NCBI GenBank assembly: GCA_012513855.1 | Contig: JAAZBK010000327.1 | Location: 1 to 35,221, forward strand | Direction: 5' to 3' | From: Acidimicrobiales bacterium | Lineage (GTDB): Bacteria; Actinomycetota; Acidimicrobiia; Acidimicrobiales; Iamiaceae | DNA length: 35,221 nucleotides | Shown here: positions 25,938-34,178 of the stretch, piece after piece | How the letters are laid out: every line of letters starts with the position of its first letter | Numbering within the stretch: the stretch's first letter is position 1 | Position numbers and translations under genes: made by a program | Notes under the pieces: model-generated | The model's database searches: none | Seen by the model: the letters and a program-made list of their open reading frames with translations, nothing else | Told to the model about the DNA's origin: nothing

Positions 25938-27083
25938 TCAGCAGCCGAGGGCTCGGGCTATGACCACGTGCTGGATCTCGTTGGTGCCCTCGCCGATCTC
26001 GAGGACCTTGGAGTCGCAGTAGAAGCGGGCCACCGGTGAGTCGAGCATGTAGCCGACGCCGCCGTGGATCTGCACCGCCTCCGACGCTGCCGCGGCAGCG
26101 AGGCGGCTGGCCTTGAGCTTGGCCATGGCCGCCTCCTTGAGGAACGGCTGGCCCGTGTCACGCAGGTAGGCAGCCCGGTAGGTGAGCCAGCGGGCGGCCT
26201 CGAGCTCCGTGGCCATGTCGGCCAGCTTGAACTGGACGGCCTGGAACTGGTTGATGGGCTGGCCGAACTGCTTGCGCTCGGCGGCGTAGGCGAGCGACAG
26301 GTCGAGCACTGCCTGGGTGAGGCTCAGCGACAGGGCGGCGATGGAGATCCGGCCGACCTCGAGCGTGCGCAGGAACTGGCCGAGGCCGAGGGCGGGGTCG
26401 CCCACCAGGTGGTCGTCGGGCACCCAGACGTCGTCGAAGAACAGGTCCCGCGTGTCGAGGCCCTTCCAGCCGATGCCAGGGAGCTTGGGGCCCATGGTGA
26501 AGCCCGGCGTGTCCTTCTCGACCACGAAGCTGGCGAAGCGAGGACCCTTGTCGGTGGACTCGGTGCGGGCCAGGACCGTGACGCCGAACGACATGTCGGT
26601 ACCAGCGTTGGAGATGAACGCCTTGCGTCCGTTGATGAGCCAGCCGCCGTCCTTGCGCTCGGCCCTGGTGCTGATGCCGCGGGTGTCGGAGCCGGCGTCG
26701 GGCTCGGTCAGGCCGAACGCCCCGAGCATCCGCCCTTCGGCCAGGGGGCGCAGCCAGCGGTCCTTCTGCTCGTCGGTGCCGAACAGCAGCAGCGGCAGCG
26801 ATCCGATGGTGACGTGGGCCTGGAACGCGGCGGCCACCGACTGATCGGCGTGGCCGAGCCTCTCCAGCGCGGCCACGAAGCCGACCGTCGTCATGCCGAT
26901 GCCGCCCCACTCCTCGGGGATCAGCATGCCGAGCAGCCCGAGCTGGCCCATCTCCCGGAGGAGGTCGGTGGGGCACTCGGCCCGCTCCCACGCTGCCGGG
27001 GCCCGGCCGGCGATCTCGCGATCGGCGAAGTCGCGGCAGAGCTCGGACAGGTCCTGTTCGGCTTCGGTCAGAGAGAAGTCCAC
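25938..27083 (-). CDS. Acyl-CoA dehydrogenase
   Basis: FGLTEPDAGSDTRGISTRAERKDGGWLINGRKAFISNAG...YAAERKQFGQPINQFQAVQFKLADMATELEAAR...EIGEGTNEIQHVVIARAL. Confidence 0.95.
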   Translation of the reverse strand: MDFSLTEAEQDLSELCRDFADREIAGRAPAAWERAECPTDLLREMGQLGLLGMLIPEEWGGIGMTTVGFVAALERLGHADQSVAAAFQAHVTIGSLPLLLFGTDEQKDRWLRPLAEGRMLGAFGLTEPDAGSDTRGISTRAERKDGGWLINGRKAFISNAGTDMSFGVTVLARTESTDKGPRFASFVVEKDTPGFTMGPKLPGIGWKGLDTRDLFFDDVWVPDDHLVGDPALGLGQFLRTLEVGRISIAALSLSLTQAVLDLSLAYAAERKQFGQPINQFQAVQFKLADMATELEAARWLTYRAAYLRDTGQPFLKEAAMAKLKASRLAAAAASEAVQIHGGVGYMLDSPVARFYCDSKVLEIGEGTNEIQHVVIARALGC

Positions 27084-27134
27084 AGAGCCAGAGAATATAC
27101 TGTCCTATTTAACCCGGTAGCGCGGAAGGGCACG

Positions 27135-28412
27135 ATGGGCGCAGTCGAACGCTGGATAGAGGAGAACTGGGCGCCCGACCTCACCCTCGCGGAGTGGTGG
27201 CGCCTCCTCTTCGAGGCCGGGTACGCGTTCCCCACCTGGCCGGTTGGCCTCGGCGGATCCAGCGCCTCCGCGGCCGACGGTCGGGCGGTGGCCGCCGCCC
27301 TCGCCGCGGCCGGAGTGATCGTCGCCCCGGAGGGTCCCGGACCCAACATGGGCGGACCCACGGTGATCGAGCACGGCAGCGCAGAGCAGCGGGAACGGTT
27401 CGTGAAGCCGCTCGCTCTCGGGCAGGTCCAGTGGTGCCAGCTCTTCTCCGAGCCCGGGGCCGGGTCCGACCTGGCCAGCCTGTCGACCCGGGCCGAGCGC
27501 GACGGCGACCACTTCGTGGTGAACGGGCAGAAGGTCTGGAACTCCCGGGCGGGCACCAGCGACTTCGGCATGTTGCTGTGTCGTACCGACTTCGACGTAG
27601 CCAAGCACCGCGGCATCACCTATGCGCTGATCGACATGCGCCAGCCCGGGGTGGAGGTGCGGCCCCTGGTGCAGATGAACGGGGCCGCCGAGTTCAGCGA
27701 GGTCTTCCTCACCGACGCCCGCTTCCACGTCGACGACGTCATCGGCCCGCTCGGTGGCGGCTGGGACGTCGCCCGCACCACGCTCGCCCACGAACGGGCC
27801 TCCACCGCCGCCGGCGCGGGTAGGGGCGCGGTGGTGGTGGCCGCCGGTGCGCTGGGTGGCCATCTCGATCGCCCGGTGGGAGAACTGGTGGAGGAGCGTC
27901 GCTCGGTAGGTGGTGCCCCCAAGCGCCAGGCCCCGCTCCTCGGCGGCCGGGCCATGCTCGACCTCGCCCGGCGGTACGGAGCCCACGACCGGCCAGATCT
28001 CAGGGATCAGCTCATCCGCTTCTACGTCCACGCCGAGACCCACCGGCTCAACGGCCGGCGGATGCGGGACCTGGCCCGGGCCAGGGTCAGCTCGTCGCTC
28101 GACGGGTCGGCCATCAAGCTCGACCTGGCCGCGCTGGCGCACGAGTCGCGCGACCTGTCGCTGGCAATCGTCGGTGCCGCCGGGATGCTGGCGGGCGCCG
28201 ATTCACCCGACGGTGGTCGGGTGGTGACCACCGCGCTGTCGTCGTTCGTCCCCTCGCTGGGCGGCGGCACCAACGAGATCCAGCGCAACATCATCGCCGA
28301 GCGCACGCTCGGCCTACCCCGAGAGCCCGCCGCCGATGCCGACGTCCCCTTCCGCCAGGTGGCGCGGGGCGCGAGCGGCGGAGCGGGCCGACCGTCGGAG
28401 GAGAAGCCATGA
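27135..28412 (+). CDS. Acyl-CoA dehydrogenase family protein
   Basis: QLFSEPGAGSDLASLSTRAERDGDHFVVNGQKVWNSRA...GGGTNEIQRNIIAERTLGLPRE; SD GGAAGGG before ATG 27135. Track start 26064 is a spurious extension. Confidence 0.92.
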   Translation: MGAVERWIEENWAPDLTLAEWWRLLFEAGYAFPTWPVGLGGSSASAADGRAVAAALAAAGVIVAPEGPGPNMGGPTVIEHGSAEQRERFVKPLALGQVQWCQLFSEPGAGSDLASLSTRAERDGDHFVVNGQKVWNSRAGTSDFGMLLCRTDFDVAKHRGITYALIDMRQPGVEVRPLVQMNGAAEFSEVFLTDARFHVDDVIGPLGGGWDVARTTLAHERASTAAGAGRGAVVVAAGALGGHLDRPVGELVEERRSVGGAPKRQAPLLGGRAMLDLARRYGAHDRPDLRDQLIRFYVHAETHRLNGRRMRDLARARVSSSLDGSAIKLDLAALAHESRDLSLAIVGAAGMLAGADSPDGGRVVTTALSSFVPSLGGGTNEIQRNIIAERTLGLPREPAADADVPFRQVARGASGGAGRPSEEKP

Positions 28413-29449
28413 CCAGCGGAACGAGCCAGTCCTGGGGCATGAGGTGGCCAGGGGCGACGGTCGGCCAGCGGGCCGAAGCTGCAGGCTGCGCCGCGTTCTG
28501 CACCGGCGAGTTCGCCGACGGCAACGCCTACGTGGCGCTCGCCGAGATGGCGGCCAACACCACCACCGCCCGCGTCGGCACCGGCGTGGCGTACGCCTTC
28601 GCTCGTTCGCCGTTCGTGCACGCCTCCGGTCTGCGCCACGCCGACAAGATCGCTCCCGGCCGGATCTTCTGCGGCCTCGGCTCGGGCACCCGGCGCATGA
28701 ACGAGGACTGGTTCTCCGTGCCGGCTGACCGACCGCTCGGTCGCATGGCCGACCTGGTCCAGGCAATCCGGGCGTTCACCAGCGCACCCAACGGCAAGCC
28801 GATCCGCCACCACGGCGAGTTCTACGACATCGACGCCACCATCGCGGCGCCGGTGCTCGGCCCGCTCGACGTGCCGATCGTGTTGGGCGCCTTCAACCAG
28901 GGGATGCTCAAGGTGGTCGGCCGGGTGGCCGACGGCGTGATCGGCCACGGCATCTTCACCGACCGCTGGTGGGACGAGGTGGTCGACCCGAACCTGGCCG
29001 AGGGCGCAGCCACCGCCGACCGGGACCCGACAGATCTGCGCCGCTGGGGCTGGGTCATCACCGCGGTCGACGACGACGATCCCGAGCGCGCCGAGCGAGA
29101 CGCCAGGTTGATGATCGGCTTCTACGTCACCGTCAAGACCTACGACCCCCTCATCGCCCTCCATGGCTGGGAAGCCGGCGTGGCCGCTGTGCGGGAGGCC
29201 TTCAAGGCTCGCGACTTCGACGCCATGGCCGCAGAGGTGCCGGCCGACATGCTCGACGCCATCGCCATCCACGGCACCTCGGCCGACGCGCGGGACCAGA
29301 TCGCCCGGCGCCGGCGCCTACCGGACCTGCGGTTCCACTCGGCGCCGTCGTTCCTTGTGTCGCCCCGCCGCAGCGCCGCCTACTCCGAAGCCATCGTCGA
29401 CCTCTTCGCATCGAACGGCCCATCATCGAGCCCAGGAGCCAGCCAGTGA
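28409..29449 (+). CDS. LLM-class (F420/FMN-type) oxidoreductase
   Basis: HADKIAPGRIFCGLGSGTRRMNEDWF...VPIVLGAFNQGMLKVVGRVADGVIGH; ATGA coupling. Confidence 0.85.
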   Translation: MTSGTSQSWGMRWPGATVGQRAEAAGCAAFCTGEFADGNAYVALAEMAANTTTARVGTGVAYAFARSPFVHASGLRHADKIAPGRIFCGLGSGTRRMNEDWFSVPADRPLGRMADLVQAIRAFTSAPNGKPIRHHGEFYDIDATIAAPVLGPLDVPIVLGAFNQGMLKVVGRVADGVIGHGIFTDRWWDEVVDPNLAEGAATADRDPTDLRRWGWVITAVDDDDPERAERDARLMIGFYVTVKTYDPLIALHGWEAGVAAVREAFKARDFDAMAAEVPADMLDAIAIHGTSADARDQIARRRRLPDLRFHSAPSFLVSPRRSAAYSEAIVDLFASNGPSSSPGASQ

Positions 29450-30711
29450 CCGACGCAGTGACCGACACCGCCGACCCCGGCTACGGCAAGCTCACCGACG
29501 ACAGCTTCGAGCGCTCCCGCAAGCGCATCGGGGTGCCCATCAAGCTGCCGAACCCGCCCCACAACGACGAGGTGTCGCGGGACGGGGTCCGCCACTTCGC
29601 CTACGGCTACGGCGACGACAACCCGCTCTACTGCGACCCCGACCATGCCGCCGGCACCCGCTGGGCCGGCCTGGTGGCCCCGCCCGCGTTCCTCTACACC
29701 ATGGGCCACGACGCATCACCCAGGCCGCAGCCGCCCGAGAACAAGGCGGTGCTCAAGGGCGACCCGTTCGCCGGACTCGGTTCGTACCAGGCGGTGCAGG
29801 GCTTCGAGTGGTGGCGGCCGCTGCGCCTGGGCGACGAACTGCTCTGCCTGCGCTCGCAGGTCGGGGTGTCCGACCGCACCAGCGACTTCGGCGGCCGCAG
29901 CGCCCACGTCCACCACTCGTTCATCTACGCGCTGCCCGAAGGGCCGTTGCACGCGATTCGTAGGGGGACGTGGATCAACGCCGAGCGATCCGCCACCAAG
30001 GAGCGGAAGAAGGAACACGACCTGCCCGAGCCCTACACGCCCGAGCAGTTGGCCGAGATCGATGCCGCCTACGCGGCCGAGACCCGCCGGGGCGCGGAGG
30101 TCCGCTGGTTCGAGGACGTCGAGGTGGGCGACGCGGTGGACCCCAAGGTGAAGGGTCCGCTCACCACCACCGACGTGGTGGTCTGGCACCTCGGCTGGGG
30201 CATGCAGCTCACCCCGCCCGGCAGCTTCCGCCTGGCCTGGAAGGTCCGCCAGAAGGCGCCGGGCCTGTACCCGCCGAACGGCCTGAACGTCCCCGACACG
30301 GTTCAGCGCCTCCACTGGGAGCCGGCGCGCGCCCAGGAGCTGGGCCTGCCCACGTCGTACGACTACGGCGCGCTGCGCGAGGTGTGGCTCACCCACCTCG
30401 TCACCGACTGGATGGGCGACGACGCCTGGCTCTGGAAGTTCGAGTGCCAGCACCGCCGGTTCAACTTCATCGGCGACACGTCGTGGCTCACGGGCGAGGT
30501 GGTGTCCAAGGAGCAGGTGGAGACCGAGGCCGGCGTGCGCAGCGAGGTCCACCTGGAGCTGCGCATCACCAACCAGCGCGGCGTTGTCACCAGTCCGGGC
30601 ACCGCGGTGGTGCTGCTACCCAGCCGCGAGCACGGCGACGTCGTCCTACCGGACCCCCCGGCCGACTCGATCGACGCCATGCTGGCCCACGAGGTCGCCC
30701 GTCACGCCTGA
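29446..30711 (+). CDS. MaoC-like double hot-dog enoyl-CoA hydratase/dehydratase
   Basis: HFAYGYGDDNPLYCDPDHAAGTRWAGLVAPPAFLYTMG...RWFEDVEVGDAVDPKVKGPLTTTDVVVWHLGWG; GTGA coupling. Confidence 0.85.
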   Translation: MTDAVTDTADPGYGKLTDDSFERSRKRIGVPIKLPNPPHNDEVSRDGVRHFAYGYGDDNPLYCDPDHAAGTRWAGLVAPPAFLYTMGHDASPRPQPPENKAVLKGDPFAGLGSYQAVQGFEWWRPLRLGDELLCLRSQVGVSDRTSDFGGRSAHVHHSFIYALPEGPLHAIRRGTWINAERSATKERKKEHDLPEPYTPEQLAEIDAAYAAETRRGAEVRWFEDVEVGDAVDPKVKGPLTTTDVVVWHLGWGMQLTPPGSFRLAWKVRQKAPGLYPPNGLNVPDTVQRLHWEPARAQELGLPTSYDYGALREVWLTHLVTDWMGDDAWLWKFECQHRRFNFIGDTSWLTGEVVSKEQVETEAGVRSEVHLELRITNQRGVVTSPGTAVVLLPSREHGDVVLPDPPADSIDAMLAHEVARHA

Positions 30712-30729
30712 CCCCAGGCTCGGCCTCGT

Positions 30730-32265
30730 TCAGCCCGCATCTTCTGGGCAGCCGTCGCCCTGGCCCCGTCTCTCGTCCTCGAAGATCACGTGCTCCTTCT
30801 CGGCCAGGGTGTGGCCGAGGACCACCAGGTCGACCCCTCCGACCACCTCCATCCGTGCGTAGCCCGACTTGCAGATCGACGATGCTGCGAAACCGGCGGC
30901 CGGGTCACCCCATTCGAGCCGGGAACCGATCACCACGCCGGCGTGGAGGTGCGGGACGACGCCTTGGCCGAGGATCGACAGGGACACGCTCGGAAACGCC
31001 ACGCCGAACTGGGCGTCGACGTCGATGCCCATGGGAGCTGCTGAGTCTGCGGGGTCGGGGTCCATCTCGCCGATGTCGGTCGCCCCCGATGCGGAGACCC
31101 CCGCTCCCTCGAAGCTGAAGCCGGCGTCGCCGCTGTAGCTGAACGACGCCTTCGCGGTTGCGGACGCTTGGGCGGTGGCGCTGACGTTTCCGATGATGTC
31201 CGCTGATAGGTCGAGGGTGACGGGAACCGGGCCGACCAGCCACGTGTAGGTGAGCATCGGAACCGGAACCTCGAGCTCGACCGGTGAGACTCCCGCGGCC
31301 GCCACCGATATCGACAGGTCGAGGTTGCTCGTCAGGTCGTTGAGCTCGATGTCGGATCCGGTCAGTTCGCCCCCTGTGTAGGAGCTCGATGATGTCGACC
31401 GGAGACTGCCGATGCTGCCCTCGGCGCGGAACGCCATGGTCGGGTCGTCGCCACCTCGCGAGACCACGACGAGGATGTCGACGGAGTCTCCCTTGGCGGT
31501 GAGTCGGAACTGGTACTTGTTGCCGTGGGATCCGTAGGTCCACGCCACCGACCCGTCCTCGGGCTTCACCTCCAGCTCGGGGACGATGTCGCCGTCATCG
31601 CCTTCGCTGGATCGAACCGGGACGATGCGCCCATCGGGGTGGCGCATCGAGATCTGGGTCAACTGCGCCCGGGCCGGGGTGGCCGCCGGCACGACCGCAG
31701 GCGTGGCGTTGGACCTGAGCCCGTCGGGTCGCCTGCTGTCGCGGTCGGTCGGTTCGGTGAGGAAGTCGTCGAAGCTGAACTCGATCGGCACGTCCCACGC
31801 CACCGTGCCGTCCTCGATGACGTCGGCCAACGACGCCGGTTCGGTGTCGACCGCCGTCTCCGCGCCTTCCGAGCGGACCGAGGTGATCCGGCCCAGCGCC
31901 TGGCCGGCGACCAGGAGCACGCGGCCTTCGGCGAGGTCGAGGCCTGTGGCTTCGATGGCTGCGGTGTCGAAGGTGAACGTGCCCGCCGACCGGTCGGTGG
32001 CGACCAACGCGTCCAGTCCTTCACCGGCCACGAGCGTGGTGTCGTCGGAGTAGCTGACATCCCATGTCGTGTCTCCGTCGTCGAGGAGATGTCCCCGCTC
32101 CACCTCGGTGAGGCCCGGGATCGCAGCCGAGGCGTCGTCGGGTCCGGCGGTGTTGCCTTCGGGGGTGGGCGCGGGCGTTCTGGTGTCCACCCCTCCCGTC
32201 GAGCACGCAGCGAGGACCAGAGCCCCGACGACGGCGAATGCTGGCCAGGACCTCTTGCGCGACAT
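30730..32265 (-). CDS. Large secreted lipoprotein of unknown function
   Basis: Signal/lipobox ALVLAACS, Thr/Pro-rich linker, beta-rich domain; SD AAGGAG before ATG. Confidence 0.7.
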   Translation of the reverse strand: MSRKRSWPAFAVVGALVLAACSTGGVDTRTPAPTPEGNTAGPDDASAAIPGLTEVERGHLLDDGDTTWDVSYSDDTTLVAGEGLDALVATDRSAGTFTFDTAAIEATGLDLAEGRVLLVAGQALGRITSVRSEGAETAVDTEPASLADVIEDGTVAWDVPIEFSFDDFLTEPTDRDSRRPDGLRSNATPAVVPAATPARAQLTQISMRHPDGRIVPVRSSEGDDGDIVPELEVKPEDGSVAWTYGSHGNKYQFRLTAKGDSVDILVVVSRGGDDPTMAFRAEGSIGSLRSTSSSSYTGGELTGSDIELNDLTSNLDLSISVAAAGVSPVELEVPVPMLTYTWLVGPVPVTLDLSADIIGNVSATAQASATAKASFSYSGDAGFSFEGAGVSASGATDIGEMDPDPADSAAPMGIDVDAQFGVAFPSVSLSILGQGVVPHLHAGVVIGSRLEWGDPAAGFAASSICKSGYARMEVVGGVDLVVLGHTLAEKEHVIFEDERRGQGDGCPEDAG

Positions 32266-32327
32266 CTAACTCCTTGGGTGGGGCGGGTTCCGCTCGATCA
32301 GGCGGCGTCGGCCGAGCCGGGGCTCGG

Positions 32328-33353
32328 TCAGGAGTCCCCGGCCTCGCTGCTCTCCTGCATCTCGGCCAGCTGCTCCTCCAGCTCGGCCTGGAGGTCTTCG
32401 GCCGAACGGACGTGTCCGTCTCCGTTGAGGTCGACCCCCACGATCATCTCGTGGGCCAGGAGCGTGGCCTCCCACGTGCATTCGGGGAGGGTGAACGATT
32501 CCACGATCTTCTCGACGGTGGCCTGGTCGACCGGGGTCTCCGATGCGTCGAAGCTGATGGTGACCACCACGGAGTAGGGGACCAACGGGAACTCGCCGAG
32601 CCCCTGGTTCCGTGGTAGCTCGAGCACGCCCAGGCGCACCCGGTACTCGGTCTGGGACACGTGGTTGGGCGCCTGCGCGGGGTCCAGGTAGAAGAGGTCG
32701 GCTTCTTGGTCTCCGACCGTGACGGTGGCGACCTTCTCGAAGGTGATGGTGGCCTCGTCGTCACCCACGCTCGACTTGTAGTCGAAGGTCGTCCACGGTT
32801 CGCCTTCCCAATCGAGGACCTCGCCGTCGGGGCTCCTCGAATCCCAATCGACCGCGACCTCGATGGTCCCGCGCGAGCTGTTCTCGGCATCCCAGTCGAA
32901 CCTTCGATCCTCGTCGGTACCGGTGATGCCACCGCTTCCCGCGCTGCCTCGGCCCGCGGAGCCCCACTCCTCGGGCACCGCGTAGGTGAACCAGCTCGAG
33001 TACCGGTCTGCGCCGCCCTCGAAGTCAGGTTCCTCGCCGCGGTTCGGATCGTTGGGGTACCCGGGATCGCAGTTGGCCGCGCCTTGCCGGAACCCGTCCG
33101 GCACGCGGGCCTCCAGGGGGAGGAGCGCTACGGGGTCGGGAACGTCGGCGTCGGTCGGTTCCTGCCCGCCGGACGACTCGTCGGTGTCGCCACCGGACTC
33201 CGACGGCGTTGCTCCGCTCGTGTCCTGGGCCGCCGTCGTGTCCGGTGACGCATCATCGCCATCTGAGCCGCCGCAGGCGCCGAGCCCGAGGGTCGTGACC
33301 ACGGCCAGTGCCGTGAGTGCGCGCCAAAAGGTCGTTGAGGAATTTTCGCCCAT
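32328..33353 (-). CDS. Lipoprotein with C-terminal EF-hand/dockerin-like calcium loop
   Basis: Lipobox LGLGAC, Ser/Thr/Asp linker, C-terminal VDLNGDGHVRSAEDLQAELEEQ (DxNxDGxVxxxE). Confidence 0.72.
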   Translation of the reverse strand: MGENSSTTFWRALTALAVVTTLGLGACGGSDGDDASPDTTAAQDTSGATPSESGGDTDESSGGQEPTDADVPDPVALLPLEARVPDGFRQGAANCDPGYPNDPNRGEEPDFEGGADRYSSWFTYAVPEEWGSAGRGSAGSGGITGTDEDRRFDWDAENSSRGTIEVAVDWDSRSPDGEVLDWEGEPWTTFDYKSSVGDDEATITFEKVATVTVGDQEADLFYLDPAQAPNHVSQTEYRVRLGVLELPRNQGLGEFPLVPYSVVVTISFDASETPVDQATVEKIVESFTLPECTWEATLLAHEMIVGVDLNGDGHVRSAEDLQAELEEQLAEMQESSEAGDS

Positions 33354-33517
33354 GCGGTCGACCGTAACAGGCGTTTCAGGTGTCTCCCGACGGCCGGCTC
33401 GGTCGAAGGACCCGAAGAGGTCAGCCTGGCCGGCGACACACAGCGTCGCGGAAGGGTCACGGACCGTCGCCGAAATGGTCGGGTTCGACCCGCGAGGAGC
33501 CCCTGCCGAGCGGCTCG

Positions 33518-34099
33518 CTACCCGGTGAGCAGGGGGGTGGCGATGCGGATCAGCTCAGCTCGTAGGGTGGCGTCGTCGAGGTCGGCCACCAGCGGAAACG
33601 ACACCGTGCCGAGGATGGCCGCGATCACCGATGCCCGGATGCGGGCCTGAGCGCCGAGCCCGTCGCCCAGAAGCTCCCCGAACACCTCCCGCCACAACCT
33701 CTGCGACGGTGGGTGCTCGCCCAGCAACCGGAACAGCACCGGGTCGCTCTGGAGGGTGCTCAGCGACGACCGGTTGGTCACTGCCACCTCGATGAGCGAC
33801 GACAGCAGGCGAAGACGTCGATCGGGCCCGGGAGCCTGCTCGAGTGCGGTGGTGAGTGCAGCCTCGAGCGGGGCGAGCTGCACCTCGATCACGGCCAGCA
33901 CGATCTCGTCCTTGGCCCGGAACTGGTGGTACACGGCGGCCTTGGTGACCCCGAGGTCGTCGGCGATCATCTGCAGCGACGTGCCACCGACGCCGTGGGT
34001 CGAGAAGAGCTGGTGGGCGACGTCGATGGTTCGGCGCTTCGGTTCGCTGTACCGAGCGACCAGCTCGGCGAGGGTGGGAGTCGACGTGGGGCCGGCCAT
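33518..34099 (-). CDS. TetR/AcrR family transcriptional regulator
   Basis: RTIDVAHQLFSTHGVGGTSLQMIADDLGVTKAAVYHQFRAKDEIVLAVIE. Confidence 0.9.
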   Translation of the reverse strand: MAGPTSTPTLAELVARYSEPKRRTIDVAHQLFSTHGVGGTSLQMIADDLGVTKAAVYHQFRAKDEIVLAVIEVQLAPLEAALTTALEQAPGPDRRLRLLSSLIEVAVTNRSSLSTLQSDPVLFRLLGEHPPSQRLWREVFGELLGDGLGAQARIRASVIAAILGTVSFPLVADLDDATLRAELIRIATPLLTG

Positions 34100-34130
34100 C
34101 GGCCGACCTTACCCACACGCGTCGAAGTTC

Positions 34131-34171
34131 CTAGCCGAACAGCTAGCCAAGAGCTAGCCGTCTGGCTAGCC
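34131..34171. promoter_or_regulatory. Four CTAGCC motifs spaced 12/11/12 bp, with a perfect 7+4+7 palindrome (34153-34170)
   Basis: CTAGCC at 34131, 34143, 34154, 34166; GCTAGCC-GTCT-GGCTAGC at 34153-34170. Confidence 0.75.
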
Positions 34172-34178
34172 TGGATGC

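Noticed and set aside
26064-27134. N-terminal extension of the 782-aa plus-strand ORF
   Set aside because: Antisense to acyl-CoA dehydrogenase 1; real start is ATG 27135 with a Shine-Dalgarno.
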